Source: Zhouia spongiae
Lineage (GTDB): Bacteria; Bacteroidota; Bacteroidia; Flavobacteriales; Flavobacteriaceae
Direction of reading: 5' to 3'
Length of the DNA stretch: 64,000 nt
Assembly (NCBI RefSeq): GCF_022760175.1
Contig: NZ_CP094326.1
Span: 434,001 to 498,000, forward strand
Below are positions 1 through 7,823 of the stretch, one piece after another. The stretch's first letter is position 1; each line of letters starts with the position of its first letter. The position numbers and the translations under genes were made by a program. Under the pieces are notes generated by a model, which ran no database searches, was not told the DNA's origin, and saw nothing but the letters and a program-made list of their open reading frames with translations.

Positions 1-960
1 AACGGGACTTAATATTTCCTCCAATTGATCGTGTTCAATTAAAAAAGCATCGTGTCCGTGCAAAGAATGTATTTCACCATAAACCACATTTGGTTTGGCC
101 TGTGCCAAATGCTTATATGTCTCCCTGTTCTCTTCAGGAGTAAAAAACTGATCTGAATCAACTCCTATAATATGGATATTGGCCTTAATGGTCTCTAATA
201 CATTATAGAGTTCTTTCCGGTCTCTTGAAACATCTATTGTTTTCAAAAGCTGGTTCATCAGCAGATAAGCCGAAACCTGAAAACGTTCCTGTAACTTTTT
301 GCCGTGATGCATTAACCAGCTTTCAACATTAAAGATCTTGAGTTCTTCATTTGTCGTTCTGTGAAAACGCTCTTTAAATGATTCCGGAGTTCTATAGCAC
401 AACATGGCATGCATGCGTGCATCGTGTACCGGGTCTTTTGAATTAAGTAAAATTCTTTCTTGAATCTGACAATTGGCAATTAGCCAATCTGTAGACTTCC
501 AGTCGCTTGCAACCGGTATCAGATGCTCTGTTAAATCCGGATTTAAAACCGCCATTTCCCAAGCGATACCACCACCTAAAGAGCCTCCTATCAAAGCATA
601 TAGTTTCTCTACTCCCAACTTTTCCAGTCCAAGCAGAAAGATCCTGGCTATATCCCTGGCTACAAAATCCTTATAATTATCTATCGAAAAGCCATCATAA
701 CCATTACCCGGTATGTTAAATGATAACACCGTGTACTCTTTTGTGTCAATACACTTCCCTTCGCCAATGAGCTCCTTCCACCATCCGGTTGTACCTGAAA
801 CATCAGAGTTTCCGGTAAGGGCATGATTTACTAACACCACAGGTGCTGTATGCAACGGTTGCCCGAAAAGCTGATAAGATAAAGGCAAATCTTGCTCAGA
901 ACCATTTTCGGTTTTAAAATTGTTTATCTGAAGTTGTAATAAATTATTATCCAAGGCCAA
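1..960 (-). CDS. metX: Homoserine O-acetyltransferase (partial, 3' end outside window)
   Basis: Alpha/beta-hydrolase acyltransferase that acetylates (or succinylates) L-homoserine from acetyl-CoA, the first committed step to methionine, in the cytoplasm. 320 codons are open from position 960 to the window edge. The serine elbow IGGSLGGG, followed by IAWEM, is typical of MetX. The catalytic Asp and His are visible near the edge in GVDSDQFF and HGHDAFL, so only a few residues should be missing. In-frame TGA sits just before 960, so the start must be TTG at 960 (or TTG at 954); no in-frame ATG is available. An out-of-frame ATG at 964 opens a 5-codon mini-ORF across the TTG. The gene follows a SAM-I riboswitch and metY on the same strand. 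Family call is confident; the start is less so. Confidence 0.9.
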   Translation of the reverse strand, partial: MALDNNLLQLQINNFKTENGSEQDLPLSYQLFGQPLHTAPVVLVNHALTGNSDVSGTTGWWKELIGEGKCIDTKEYTVLSFNIPGNGYDGFSIDNYKDFVARDIARIFLLGLEKLGVEKLYALIGGSLGGGIAWEMAVLNPDLTEHLIPVASDWKSTDWLIANCQIQERILLNSKDPVHDARMHAMLCYRTPESFKERFHRTTNEELKIFNVESWLMHHGKKLQERFQVSAYLLMNQLLKTIDVSRDRKELYNVLETIKANIHIIGVDSDQFFTPEENRETYKHLAQAKPNVVYGEIHSLHGHDAFLIEHDQLEEILSPV

Positions 961-1029
961 TCATTTTTTATTGACTTTGAAAAAGGTTATAAAGAAAGGT
1001 GTAGAAAATCACAAAAGAAAATTCTTATT

Positions 1030-1139
1030 GTTATCTATCCTCAAAAAAATAATCCGAGGTAGAACGTAGCACCTTCTCTGACAAATCAAAGGGTTGCTAA
1101 GGTTTCTCCGGGTCTAATCCCTCCACCTTTCTTGATAAC
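1030..1139 (-). ncRNA. SAM-I riboswitch (S-box) in the metX leader
   Basis: Reading the minus strand, the conserved S-box core is present: ATCAAGAAAGGTGGAGGG, then GACCC..GAAACC..AGCAACC, then AAGGTGCTA. A perfect closing helix is formed by GTTATC (1139-1134) and GATAAC (1035-1030), giving a 110-nt aptamer of normal size. It lies about 70 nt before the metX start, in the metX direction. No strong terminator hairpin follows, so control may be translational (inference). High SAM is expected to lower metX expression. Confidence 0.93.
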
Positions 1140-1171
1140 ATTTCTCAGTAAGTCGTTGAACTTTTGAAATG

Positions 1172-1202
1172 CAAAGAAACATATTATTATTAAAACAGCC
1201 AA
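1172..1202 (-). promoter_or_regulatory. Predicted metX promoter (-33 TTG, -7 TTTCTTTG)
   Basis: On the minus strand TTG (1202-1200) is followed after 20 nt by TTTCTTTG (1179-1172), one mismatch from the Bacteroidota consensus TANNTTTG with the usual 17-23 nt gap. Transcription would begin around 1165, just before the SAM-I aptamer, so metX can be expressed separately from metY. Confidence 0.5.
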
Positions 1203-1218
1203 TACATTGGCTTTAATT

Positions 1219-2499
1219 TTATTGTTGATCTATCAGGTTAAATGCCTGTTCCAGATCTGCTTTTAGATCCTCCACATCTTCTAACCCTACAGAAATCCTG
1301 ATTAAATCGGGGGTTACTCCTGTTGATTCTTGTGCTGCTTCGTCTAATTGTTGATGGGTAGTGCTACCAGGGTGAATGATTAAAGACTTTGCATCTCCAA
1401 AATTTGCCAGCAATGAAAATATCTTCACATTATCTACAACTTTTTTAGCCGACTCAAAACCTCCCTTCAGCCCAAAAGTCACAACTCCGCTTTGTCCTTT
1501 CGGCAGATATTCTTTGGCAAGATCATAATACTTACTCGATTTTAAACCCGGATAATTAACCCATTCCACCTTTGGGTGATTCTGCAACCACTTGCTTAAC
1601 TCCAAGGCATTTTCACTATGCTTTTTAACTCTGATTTCAAGTGTTTCTATCCCTTGTAGCGTTTGAAAAGCATTAAACGGACTTAAGGCGGTTCCATAAT
1701 CTCTAAGGCCTTCTATTCTTACTTTTGCTATAAAAGCCGCTTCTTTCAGAACCTCATGATATATCAACCCGTGATACCCGGCTGACGGCTCGGTAAATTC
1801 CGGAAATTTCCCATTAGCCCAATTAAAGGTTCCGGCATCTATTATTACTCCTCCCAAAGAAGTTCCGTTTCCTGTAAGGTATTTTGTGAGTGAATGAATA
1901 ACGATATTTGCACCGTGCTCGACAGGATTCAGTAAAAATGGTGTCGGCACTGTATTGTCGACAATAAAAGGAACTTCAATTTCTTTAGCTACTTGAGCTA
2001 TTGACTTTAAATCCAGAACGTCGAGTTTGGGATTCCCCAGTGACTCGGCAAATACGGCTCTTGTATTTTCCTTTGCTGCTTTTTTAAAGTTTTCAGGATC
2101 AGAAGGGTCGACAAAAGTGGTATGAATACCTAGTCTTGGCAATGTTACATTTAAGAAATTATATGTGCCTCCGTATAAACTATTTGAGGCTATAATATGA
2201 TCTCCCGCTTTTAAAATACATAATAATACTGTAAATGTGGCAGCTGTACCTGATGATGTAACTACCGCTCCTATTCCTCCTTCCAAAGCAGCCAGACGTT
2301 GTTCGAGAACATCATTGGTAGGATTGTTCAAACGGGTATAAATGTATCCCGGCTCAGACAGATTGAACAAATTGGCCGCATGATCAGTATTATTAAATAC
2401 ATACGATGTTGTTTGATAAATGGGTACTGCCCTGGAAGTACGGTTTTCACTTACTTCATACCCTTCGTGTAACGATTGTGTTGAAAATTTTTTACTCAT
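1219..2499 (-). CDS. metY: O-acetylhomoserine aminocarboxypropyltransferase (sulfhydrylase)
   Basis: PLP enzyme of the Cys/Met metabolism family that converts O-acetylhomoserine plus sulfide to homocysteine in the cytoplasm, using the product of metX. The PLP lysine lies in HSLTKYLTGNGTSLGG, a motif typical of MetY rather than of cystathionine gamma-synthase. N-terminal motifs PIYQTTSYVFNNTDHAA and YTRLNNPTNDVLEQRLAALEGG are also typical. I start at ATG 2499 (MSKKFSTQSLHEGYEV), giving 426 aa, a normal length; the longer upstream reading starts in a repeat and has no homology-like sequence. Upstream lie a REP-like hairpin, a terminator and a Met-rich leader ORF, which suggest attenuation control. 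Cystathionine gamma-lyase-type activity cannot be excluded from sequence alone. Confidence 0.93.
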   Translation of the reverse strand: MSKKFSTQSLHEGYEVSENRTSRAVPIYQTTSYVFNNTDHAANLFNLSEPGYIYTRLNNPTNDVLEQRLAALEGGIGAVVTSSGTAATFTVLLCILKAGDHIIASNSLYGGTYNFLNVTLPRLGIHTTFVDPSDPENFKKAAKENTRAVFAESLGNPKLDVLDLKSIAQVAKEIEVPFIVDNTVPTPFLLNPVEHGANIVIHSLTKYLTGNGTSLGGVIIDAGTFNWANGKFPEFTEPSAGYHGLIYHEVLKEAAFIAKVRIEGLRDYGTALSPFNAFQTLQGIETLEIRVKKHSENALELSKWLQNHPKVEWVNYPGLKSSKYYDLAKEYLPKGQSGVVTFGLKGGFESAKKVVDNVKIFSLLANFGDAKSLIIHPGSTTHQQLDEAAQESTGVTPDLIRISVGLEDVEDLKADLEQAFNLIDQQ

Positions 2500-2528
2500 T
2501 TTATTTATTTTAATAGTTATTCTTTGAA

Positions 2529-2558
2529 GTAAACTACCTCGGTGCAAGCACACGAGGC
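2529..2558 (-). repeat. REP-like hairpin repeat, copy A
   Basis: On the minus strand the hairpin CCTCG-T-GTGC-TT-GCAC-CGAGG, with one bulged T, is followed by TAGTTTAC. A second copy lies at 16698-16727 (25 of 30 identical), where the inner T-A pair is replaced by G-C, a compensatory change. The repeat sits in the metY 5' region between the attenuator and the start codon. Confidence 0.65.
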
Positions 2559-2583
2559 ATTGGTCGGAAACAAATTTTAATTT

Positions 2584-2598
2584 CGAGGCAAGCCTCGG
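2584..2598 (-). repeat. Short perfect hairpin CGAGGC-TT-GCCTCG
   Basis: A 6-bp perfect inverted repeat with a TT loop, the same loop design as the neighbouring REP-like repeat. It lies between the metY attenuator terminator and the metY start. It may be part of the same repeat family or may influence the metY leader; the function is unknown. Confidence 0.45.
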
Positions 2599-2625
2599 GG
2601 TATTATACCCTTTGGCGGTGCCAAT

Positions 2626-2653
2626 AAAAAAGCCCTTGCTTTGGCAAGGGCTT
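2626..2653 (-). terminator. Rho-independent terminator in the metY leader (attenuator)
   Basis: Minus-strand AAGCCCTTGC-CAAA-GCAAGGGCTT followed by six T is a compact 10-bp hairpin terminator. It lies after metK and before metY, and 24 nt after the stop of a Met-rich mini-ORF. The 5' arm GCCCTTGC can also pair with an identical copy of the 3' arm, GCAAGGGC, at 2698-2691 inside that mini-ORF, giving a mutually exclusive antiterminator. Confidence 0.85.
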
Positions 2654-2677
2654 TACATATTATACATTACTTAAAAA

Positions 2678-2746
2678 TCACATAATAGTCGCCCTTGCAG
2701 AAACTTTCCACATCATCATAGACATTATGTTCGTATTTAATTTCAT
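2678..2746 (-). CDS. Methionine-rich leader peptide of metY (22 aa)
   Basis: Starts at ATG 2746 and stops at TGA 2680-2678. It encodes 22 residues, six of them Met (codons 1, 8, 10, 11, 12, 22), including the run SMMMWKV. Codons 17-19 contain GCAAGGGC, which is complementary to the 5' arm of the terminator that follows. A ribosome stalled at Met codons 10-12 would cover mRNA to about codon 16, leaving this segment free to form the antiterminator. A ribosome reaching the stop would cover it and let the terminator form. This is the arrangement of amino-acid attenuators such as his or trp leaders, here reading methionine supply. The ORF and pairings are seen directly; the mechanism is inferred. 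Confidence 0.75.
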   Translation of the reverse strand: MKLNTNIMSMMMWKVSARATIM

Positions 2747-2765
2747 TTTCTTCGTTTTGAATTAT

Positions 2766-2773
2766 TAAAAGTA
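2766..2773 (-). promoter_or_regulatory. Weak -7 element before the metY leader
   Basis: Minus-strand TACTTTTA is one mismatch from TANNTTTG. It would start transcription near 2759, about 13 nt before the leader peptide ATG. No good -33 TTG lies at the right distance, so this is tentative; read-through from metK is the alternative. Confidence 0.3.
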
Positions 2774-2822
2774 AGATTTTATTTTAACTTTTAAACGACT
2801 TCAACAAAAGTGCAGGCAATTG

Positions 2823-4079
2823 TTATATATTAAAAAGAGCTTTAATCCGGTCTACATGATCTAATTTTTCCCAGGTAAACAATTCAACCTCTTTTTCAAC
2901 ACGGCCATTATATGGTGATTCAAAAACCTTCTTTACTGTTTTAGGCTCTTTTCCCATATGACCATATGCTGCCGTTTCAAAATAGATAGGATTTCTTAGT
3001 TTTAAACGCTCTTCTATTGCGTAAGGTCTCATATCAAATATCTCTTTGACCTTTTTAGCAATCTGGCCGTCATTTAAATCAACTTTAGCCGTACCGTAGG
3101 TATTGATAAAAACAGATGTTGGCTCAACAACTCCAATCGCATAACTAACCTGTACCAAAACCTCATCTGCCACTCCGGCAGCAACCAGGTTTTTGGCTAT
3201 ATGACGAGAAGCATATGCTGCACTTCTATCTACTTTACTCGGATCTTTTCCGCTGAATGCCCCGCCACCATGAGCACCTTTACCACCATAAGTATCTACA
3301 ATAATCTTTCTGCCGGTCAGGCCTGAATCTCCATGAGGCCCTCCAATAACAAATTTCCCTGTAGGGTTAATATGATATTTTATATCGCTATCAAACAACT
3401 TTTGAAGATCTGAAGGCAATTGAGCAACCACTCTAGGTATTAATATCTCCACTATATCCTTCTTTATCTTAGCCAACATAGCTTCATCGTCCGGATCAAA
3501 AGCATCGTGCTGGGTCGATACTACTATGGTATCTATTCTTTGCGGCACATTATCGTCTGAATATTCAATAGTTACCTGTGCCTTAGCATCAGGACGCAAA
3601 TAGGTGATATCTTTATTTTCTCTTCTCAGCTTTGCCAGTTCTTGCAATATCTTATGTGAAATATCCAGGGCCAAAGGCATGAAATTCTCGGTCTCATTGG
3701 TTGCATAACCAAACATCATTCCCTGGTCGCCGGCTCCTTGCTCCTCTTTAGAGGCTCTGTCTACTCCCTGATTAATATCCTGAGATTGTTCATGGATAAG
3801 GGATATTACCCCACAAGAATCACCGCTAAACTGGTATTCTCCTTTTGTATATCCTATTCCATTAATTACTTCGCGTGTAATACTCTGTAGATCCAGATAA
3901 GTATCACTTTTTACTTCTCCTGCCAAAACCACCTGCCCGGTTGTAACCAATGTTTCACATGCCACCTTACTATCAGCATCAAACGCTAAAAAGTTATCTA
4001 ACAATGCATCACTGATTTGATCTGCTATTTTATCCGGGTGTCCTTCACTTACAGATTCGGATGTAAATAAATACGCCAT
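2823..4079 (-). CDS. metK: S-adenosylmethionine synthetase
   Basis: Makes SAM from methionine and ATP in the cytoplasm; usually a tetramer needing Mg2+ and K+. The N-terminus [19 protein letters not shown] with the ATP-binding His-Pro-Asp, the central [18 protein letters not shown] loop and the [15 protein letters not shown] motif are all intact. I start at ATG 4079 (MAYLFTSES), giving 418 aa, the usual length. The upstream extension to 4124 overlaps leader sequence and is rejected. A SAM-II-type aptamer and a -7 element precede it. It sits upstream of metY and metX on the same strand, so the block goes from homoserine to SAM. Confidence 0.97.
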   Translation of the reverse strand: MAYLFTSESVSEGHPDKIADQISDALLDNFLAFDADSKVACETLVTTGQVVLAGEVKSDTYLDLQSITREVINGIGYTKGEYQFSGDSCGVISLIHEQSQDINQGVDRASKEEQGAGDQGMMFGYATNETENFMPLALDISHKILQELAKLRRENKDITYLRPDAKAQVTIEYSDDNVPQRIDTIVVSTQHDAFDPDDEAMLAKIKKDIVEILIPRVVAQLPSDLQKLFDSDIKYHINPTGKFVIGGPHGDSGLTGRKIIVDTYGGKGAHGGGAFSGKDPSKVDRSAAYASRHIAKNLVAAGVADEVLVQVSYAIGVVEPTSVFINTYGTAKVDLNDGQIAKKVKEIFDMRPYAIEERLKLRNPIYFETAAYGHMGKEPKTVKKVFESPYNGRVEKEVELFTWEKLDHVDRIKALFNI

Positions 4080-4157
4080 AATATTAATTTTAAAAAATTG
4101 TCGAATGGAAGCGACGATGCACAAATACTGAAGAAGTTTCCAAACCGATATTACTCG

Positions 4158-4214
4158 GAAGTAACTGCTTTAGCATTTTTTATTGAGGTTGCAATCAGTC
4201 AAATCCTTCCTCGT
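4158..4214 (-). ncRNA. SAM-II-type riboswitch in the metK leader
   Basis: Minus-strand sequence shows GAGG..GATTTGACTGATTGCAA-CCTC, then an A-rich linker and AATGCTAAAGCAGTT. These match the SAM-II (metA motif) pattern: a short P1 (GAGG with CCTC), a conserved ATTTG and TTGCAA in the loop, then GCTAAA. The pseudoknot helix can form between GACTG and CAGTT right after GCTAAA, the position it occupies in known SAM-II structures. The element starts about 8 nt after a predicted transcription start and lies about 80 nt before metK. A GGAAG/CTTCC pairing across the element may belong to the switch. Not checked against a covariance model. Confidence 0.75.
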
Positions 4215-4228
4215 TTCATAATCGACTG

Positions 4229-4236
4229 CAAATGTA
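4229..4236 (-). promoter_or_regulatory. metK -7 promoter element TACATTTG
   Basis: A perfect TANNTTTG on the minus strand, placing transcription start near 4222, immediately before the SAM-II-type aptamer. The -33 region has only a weak match (GTTTTAC). Confidence 0.5.
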
Positions 4237-4440
4237 GTGATTTGTCCTTAACTGTAAAACTATCTTATGCTTTTTTAAGGTTTCGCATTAAAACACCTAC
4301 CTAAACAACTATACAACAAGCTTTTGACCCTTCGGGGAATATTGATCAAAAAGATTCTTTTTGCTATAGCCGATATCTTGTATATTTACGAGACGAAAAA
4401 AATTTGGACTTCAAATCCGAATCGACTAAAAACGAATAAG

Positions 4441-5058
4441 ATGCATGTAGCTATTGCAGGAAACATTGGTGCCGGAAAAACTACACTAACAAAACTTTTG
4501 GCAAAACACTTTAAATGGGAGCCTCATTTTGAGGATGTAGTAGACAATCCGTATTTAGACGACTTTTACACCAAAATGGAACGTTGGAGCTTTAATCTTC
4601 AAATTTATTTTTTAAACAGTCGGTTCCGTCAGATTCTTCAAATCAGAGAAAGTGGCAAGAAGGTCATTCAGGACAGAACAATCTATGAAGATGCTCACAT
4701 TTTTGCTCCCAACTTACATGCCATGGGGCTGATGACCAATAGAGATTATAAGAATTACAAAGAACTATTTGAGCTCATGGAAGGGTTGGTTCAGCCACCT
4801 GACCTATTAATATATCTAAGAAGTTCTATCCCTAATCTTGTTAGCCAGATACACAACCGTGGACGGGAATTTGAAAATTCAATTTCAATTGATTACCTCA
4901 GCCGGCTAAATGAGCGCTATGAAGCATGGATACATGGCTACGACCGGGGCAAACTTCTTATTATTGATGTCGACAATATAAATTTTGTAGACGACCCTGA
5001 AGACTTAGGAAACATCATTAACAGAATAGACGCAAAATTACATGGTTTATTTGAATAA
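4441..5058 (+). CDS. Deoxynucleoside kinase (deoxyadenosine/deoxyguanosine kinase family)
   Basis: Phosphorylates deoxynucleosides in the salvage pathway using ATP. The P-loop is AGNIGAGKTTL near the N-terminus, the ERS-type substrate motif region reads QDRTIYEDAHIFA, and the lid contains RGREFENSISIDYLSRL. The 205-aa length is typical for bacterial dNKs. I start at ATG 4441 (MHVAIAGN); an upstream reading from 4324 runs through spacer sequence and is unlikely. It is divergent from metK and ends at a hairpin terminator. Substrate preference cannot be read from the sequence. Nearby thyA and folA are also in dNTP metabolism but not in the same operon. Confidence 0.9.
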   Translation: MHVAIAGNIGAGKTTLTKLLAKHFKWEPHFEDVVDNPYLDDFYTKMERWSFNLQIYFLNSRFRQILQIRESGKKVIQDRTIYEDAHIFAPNLHAMGLMTNRDYKNYKELFELMEGLVQPPDLLIYLRSSIPNLVSQIHNRGREFENSISIDYLSRLNERYEAWIHGYDRGKLLIIDVDNINFVDDPEDLGNIINRIDAKLHGLFE

Positions 5059-5070
5059 GCTTGTAAAATA

Positions 5071-5113
5071 AAAGGACTAAAAACATTATTCTTCATAATA
5101 CTTTTAGTCCTTT
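5071..5113 (+). terminator. Terminator after the deoxynucleoside kinase
   Basis: AAAGGACTAAAA and TTTTAGTCCTTT form a 12-bp inverted repeat shortly after the stop codon. The long loop and AT-rich ends could make it work in both directions. Confidence 0.65.
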
Positions 5114-5221
5114 AACTACCCCAAATCTTTTCGGACAACACAATATGCTATATTGGTTTACCTTATTTCAAATATAATAAATATGTGACTGATTTACAAC
5201 TAAATAAATCAAACAAACACA

Positions 5222-5251
5222 AAAAGAACCATACGTTAATATGGTTCTTTT
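5222..5251 (-). terminator. Terminator after hppA
   Basis: AAAAGAACCAT-8 nt-ATGGTTCTTTT, a perfect 11-bp inverted repeat 27 nt after the hppA stop on the minus strand, ending in a T run. Confidence 0.8.
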
Positions 5252-5278
5252 GCATTCTTGTGAATTTTGCTATAAAAG

Positions 5279-7711
5279 CTATATTTTTTCTTTCACTACA
5301 ATTTTAGCTTCATCAATTTCTTTAAGCCTGGCCTCAACTTCATTCAGCGTTCCCTCAACAATTTCCTTTTTTGTAACTGTTTTTCCGTTTTCGGTCACAG
5401 AAGTCTCTATTACTGCTTTGGCCGTGCCATTTTCATTTTTAGTAATATCTACTTTTACGATTCTGGCTTCTTCTTCGTGGTTTATTTCATCTACGGTCAC
5501 GACAATCTCCTTGGCTTCTGTAGCCGCTGCAGAAGCATCACTATTCACTACTGCTATACTTGGCGCTATAACCAATGCGGCAACGGACATTAACTTCAAT
5601 AAAATATTCAACGACGGCCCCGAGGTATCCTTAAACGGATCGCCTACCGTATCACCTACAACAGCAGCTTTATGCGGTTCTGAACCCTTCTGATAGGTTT
5701 GTCCCTGAATATCGACCCCTCCTTCAAACATCTTTTTGGCATTGTCCCATGCACCTCCTGCATTGGATTGAAAGATAGCCATCAGAACTCCTGTTACCGT
5801 AACTCCTGCAAGTAATCCCCCCAGCATTTCGGCCCCACCTAAGAAACCCACCAATACAGGCGTAAATACTGCAAGTACTCCGGGAAGCACCATTTCTTTG
5901 ATAGATGCTTTAGTCGAAATTTCAACACATTTCTGATATTCAGCTACTCCATCGGCTTTTTCGAAAATCTCCATATCCTCTTTTGAAGCATTAGACATAT
6001 CACCATCATACTTTTTCATTATCGCCAAAGCATCCTTTAACGCAGGTATATCATTGAACTGTCGTCTAACTTCCTGAATCATTGACATTGCCGCTTTACC
6101 TACAGCTCCCATTGACAAAGCCGAAAAAACAAACGGAAGCATTCCCCCAACAAATAGCCCGGCCATTACAGTAGACTGGGAGATATCTATACTTGTAATC
6201 TTTGCCTGTTGCATAAATGCAGAAAAGAGAGCCAAAGCTGTTAATGCCGCCGAAGCAATGGCAAAGCCCTTACCGATTGCAGCTGTTGTATTTCCTACTG
6301 CATCCAGCTTATCTGTACGCTCACGCACTTCAGACGGTAGTTCAGACATTTCTGCTATTCCCCCAGCATTATCTGAAATCGGGCCGTATGCATCTACCGC
6401 CAACTGAATCCCCGTATTGGAAAGCATCCCTACTGCAGCAATAGCAATCCCGTATAAGCCGGCAAAATGAAACGACAAGATAATAGCCGCTGCTATTAAC
6501 AAAACAGGCACTGCTGTCGACATCATTCCGACACCCAATCCGGCTATGATATTTGTTGCCGCTCCGGTAACTGACTGATCGACGATCCCCTTAACAGGTT
6601 TTGTTCCTGTTCCGGTATAATACTCTGTTATCTTCCCGACACCTAATCCGGCTACAAGTCCTATTATCGTTGCCCAAAACACTCCCATTGCATTAAAATC
6701 CTTTCCATTCAACGACCAACTTTCCGGCAAAAGGGTATTAATTAACAAATAAGAAACTACAATCATAATTCCCGCAGACAAAAACTCCCCTACATTCAAT
6801 GCCTTTTGAGGATCACCTCCTTCTTTTACCTTGACAAAAAACGTTCCTATTATCGAAACAATAATACCAGAGGCTGCAAGCGTCAATGGCAAGTAAACAG
6901 CTCCTAATTGAAATTCTGAAAATTCAGAAAGGCCAAAATAAGCACCTCCCAGAACCATCGCTGCGATAATGGAGCCAACAAAAGACTCAAACAAATCGGC
7001 TCCCATACCGGCTACGTCACCAACATTATCTCCAACGTTATCTGCAATGGTAGCAGGGTTGAGCGGGTGATCTTCCGGAATACCGGCTTCTACCTTCCCA
7101 ACCAGGTCTGCGCCGACATCAGCCGCTTTGGTATAGATTCCTCCTCCTACACGGGCAAAAAGAGCTATTGAAGAAGCACCAAGGGAAAATCCTGAGATCA
7201 CATTCAACACCAAAGTCAAGCCATTGCCATCTTCAACAGAATATATATTACTAAATATCAGGAAAAGCACGCTCAATCCGATTACTCCGAGTGAGACTAC
7301 CCCCAGCCCCATCACAGCACCGCCGGAGAAAGCCACTTCCAACGCTTTATTCAACGAGCTCCTGGCCGCATTGGTCGTTCTTACATTCGCTTTGGTAGCA
7401 ATCTTCATCCCTATAAAACCTGCAAGCGCCGATAAAAAAGCCCCCACAATGAAGGAAACTGCTACCAGTGGAGTAGAATCGGTATCGGATTCTCCTTTAA
7501 AAAATAGAAGTACAGCTACCGCCAGAACAAATATTGCCAAAACCTTATACTCTGCTTTCAGAAATGCCATAGCACCATCAGAGATATTTTTAGCAATTCG
7601 TGCCATTTTTTCGGTTCCTACATCCTGCTTAGAAACCCAGGCTGATTTAAAGGACATATACAGCAACCCCAAAACCCCGGCCAGCGGTAAAAAGTAAATA
7701 AGTTTTTCCAT
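5279..7711 (-). CDS. hppA: Membrane-bound ion-pumping pyrophosphatase
   Basis: Hydrolyses PPi and pumps H+ or Na+ across the inner membrane. About 16 membrane helices are expected from the hydrophobic pattern. The substrate-binding motif [19 protein letters not shown] and the repeated [18 protein letters not shown] acidic segment are intact. [12 protein letters not shown] has Ala at the position that is Lys in K+-independent enzymes, so K+-dependence is likely; H+ versus Na+ is undecided. I start at ATG 7711 (MEKLIYFLP); TTG three codons upstream is the alternative. A charged C-terminal tail of roughly 80 residues, rich in Glu, Val and Lys, extends past the last helix and is unusual. The soluble pyrophosphatase gene lies just upstream. 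Confidence 0.95.
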   Translation of the reverse strand: MEKLIYFLPLAGVLGLLYMSFKSAWVSKQDVGTEKMARIAKNISDGAMAFLKAEYKVLAIFVLAVAVLLFFKGESDTDSTPLVAVSFIVGAFLSALAGFIGMKIATKANVRTTNAARSSLNKALEVAFSGGAVMGLGVVSLGVIGLSVLFLIFSNIYSVEDGNGLTLVLNVISGFSLGASSIALFARVGGGIYTKAADVGADLVGKVEAGIPEDHPLNPATIADNVGDNVGDVAGMGADLFESFVGSIIAAMVLGGAYFGLSEFSEFQLGAVYLPLTLAASGIIVSIIGTFFVKVKEGGDPQKALNVGEFLSAGIMIVVSYLLINTLLPESWSLNGKDFNAMGVFWATIIGLVAGLGVGKITEYYTGTGTKPVKGIVDQSVTGAATNIIAGLGVGMMSTAVPVLLIAAAIILSFHFAGLYGIAIAAVGMLSNTGIQLAVDAYGPISDNAGGIAEMSELPSEVRERTDKLDAVGNTTAAIGKGFAIASAALTALALFSAFMQQAKITSIDISQSTVMAGLFVGGMLPFVFSALSMGAVGKAAMSMIQEVRRQFNDIPALKDALAIMKKYDGDMSNASKEDMEIFEKADGVAEYQKCVEISTKASIKEMVLPGVLAVFTPVLVGFLGGAEMLGGLLAGVTVTGVLMAIFQSNAGGAWDNAKKMFEGGVDIQGQTYQKGSEPHKAAVVGDTVGDPFKDTSGPSLNILLKLMSVAALVIAPSIAVVNSDASAAATEAKEIVVTVDEINHEEEARIVKVDITKNENGTAKAVIETSVTENGKTVTKKEIVEGTLNEVEARLKEIDEAKIVVKEKI

Positions 7712-7770
7712 GAAATTCAAGTATTGGTTATTGTTATTTTCACTAAAAATAGGAAAATAAAGGAGATAAA

Positions 7771-7800
7771 AAAAAGCACTTCCTGTTGGAAGTGCTTTTT
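7771..7800 (-). terminator. Terminator between ppa and hppA
   Basis: AAAAAGCACTTCC-TGTT-GGAAGTGCTTTTT is a perfect 13-bp hairpin with T runs on both strands. It lies after ppa and before hppA (both minus), so the two pyrophosphatase genes are probably separate transcription units. Confidence 0.88.
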
Positions 7801-7823
7801 ATATGCTTGATTTTTAATAGTTT

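Noticed and set aside
2500-2553. N-terminal extension of metY
   Set aside because: The extra residues are translated from the REP-like repeat and spacer; family sequence begins at ATG 2499.
4098-4304. 68-codon plus-strand ORF upstream of the deoxynucleoside kinase
   Set aside because: It is the antisense of the metK leader, promoter and SAM-II-type aptamer; the product has no recognisable features.
5241-5693. 150-codon plus-strand ORF
   Set aside because: Antisense to the hppA tail; its Ser/Phe-rich translation reflects the Glu/Lys codons on the other strand.
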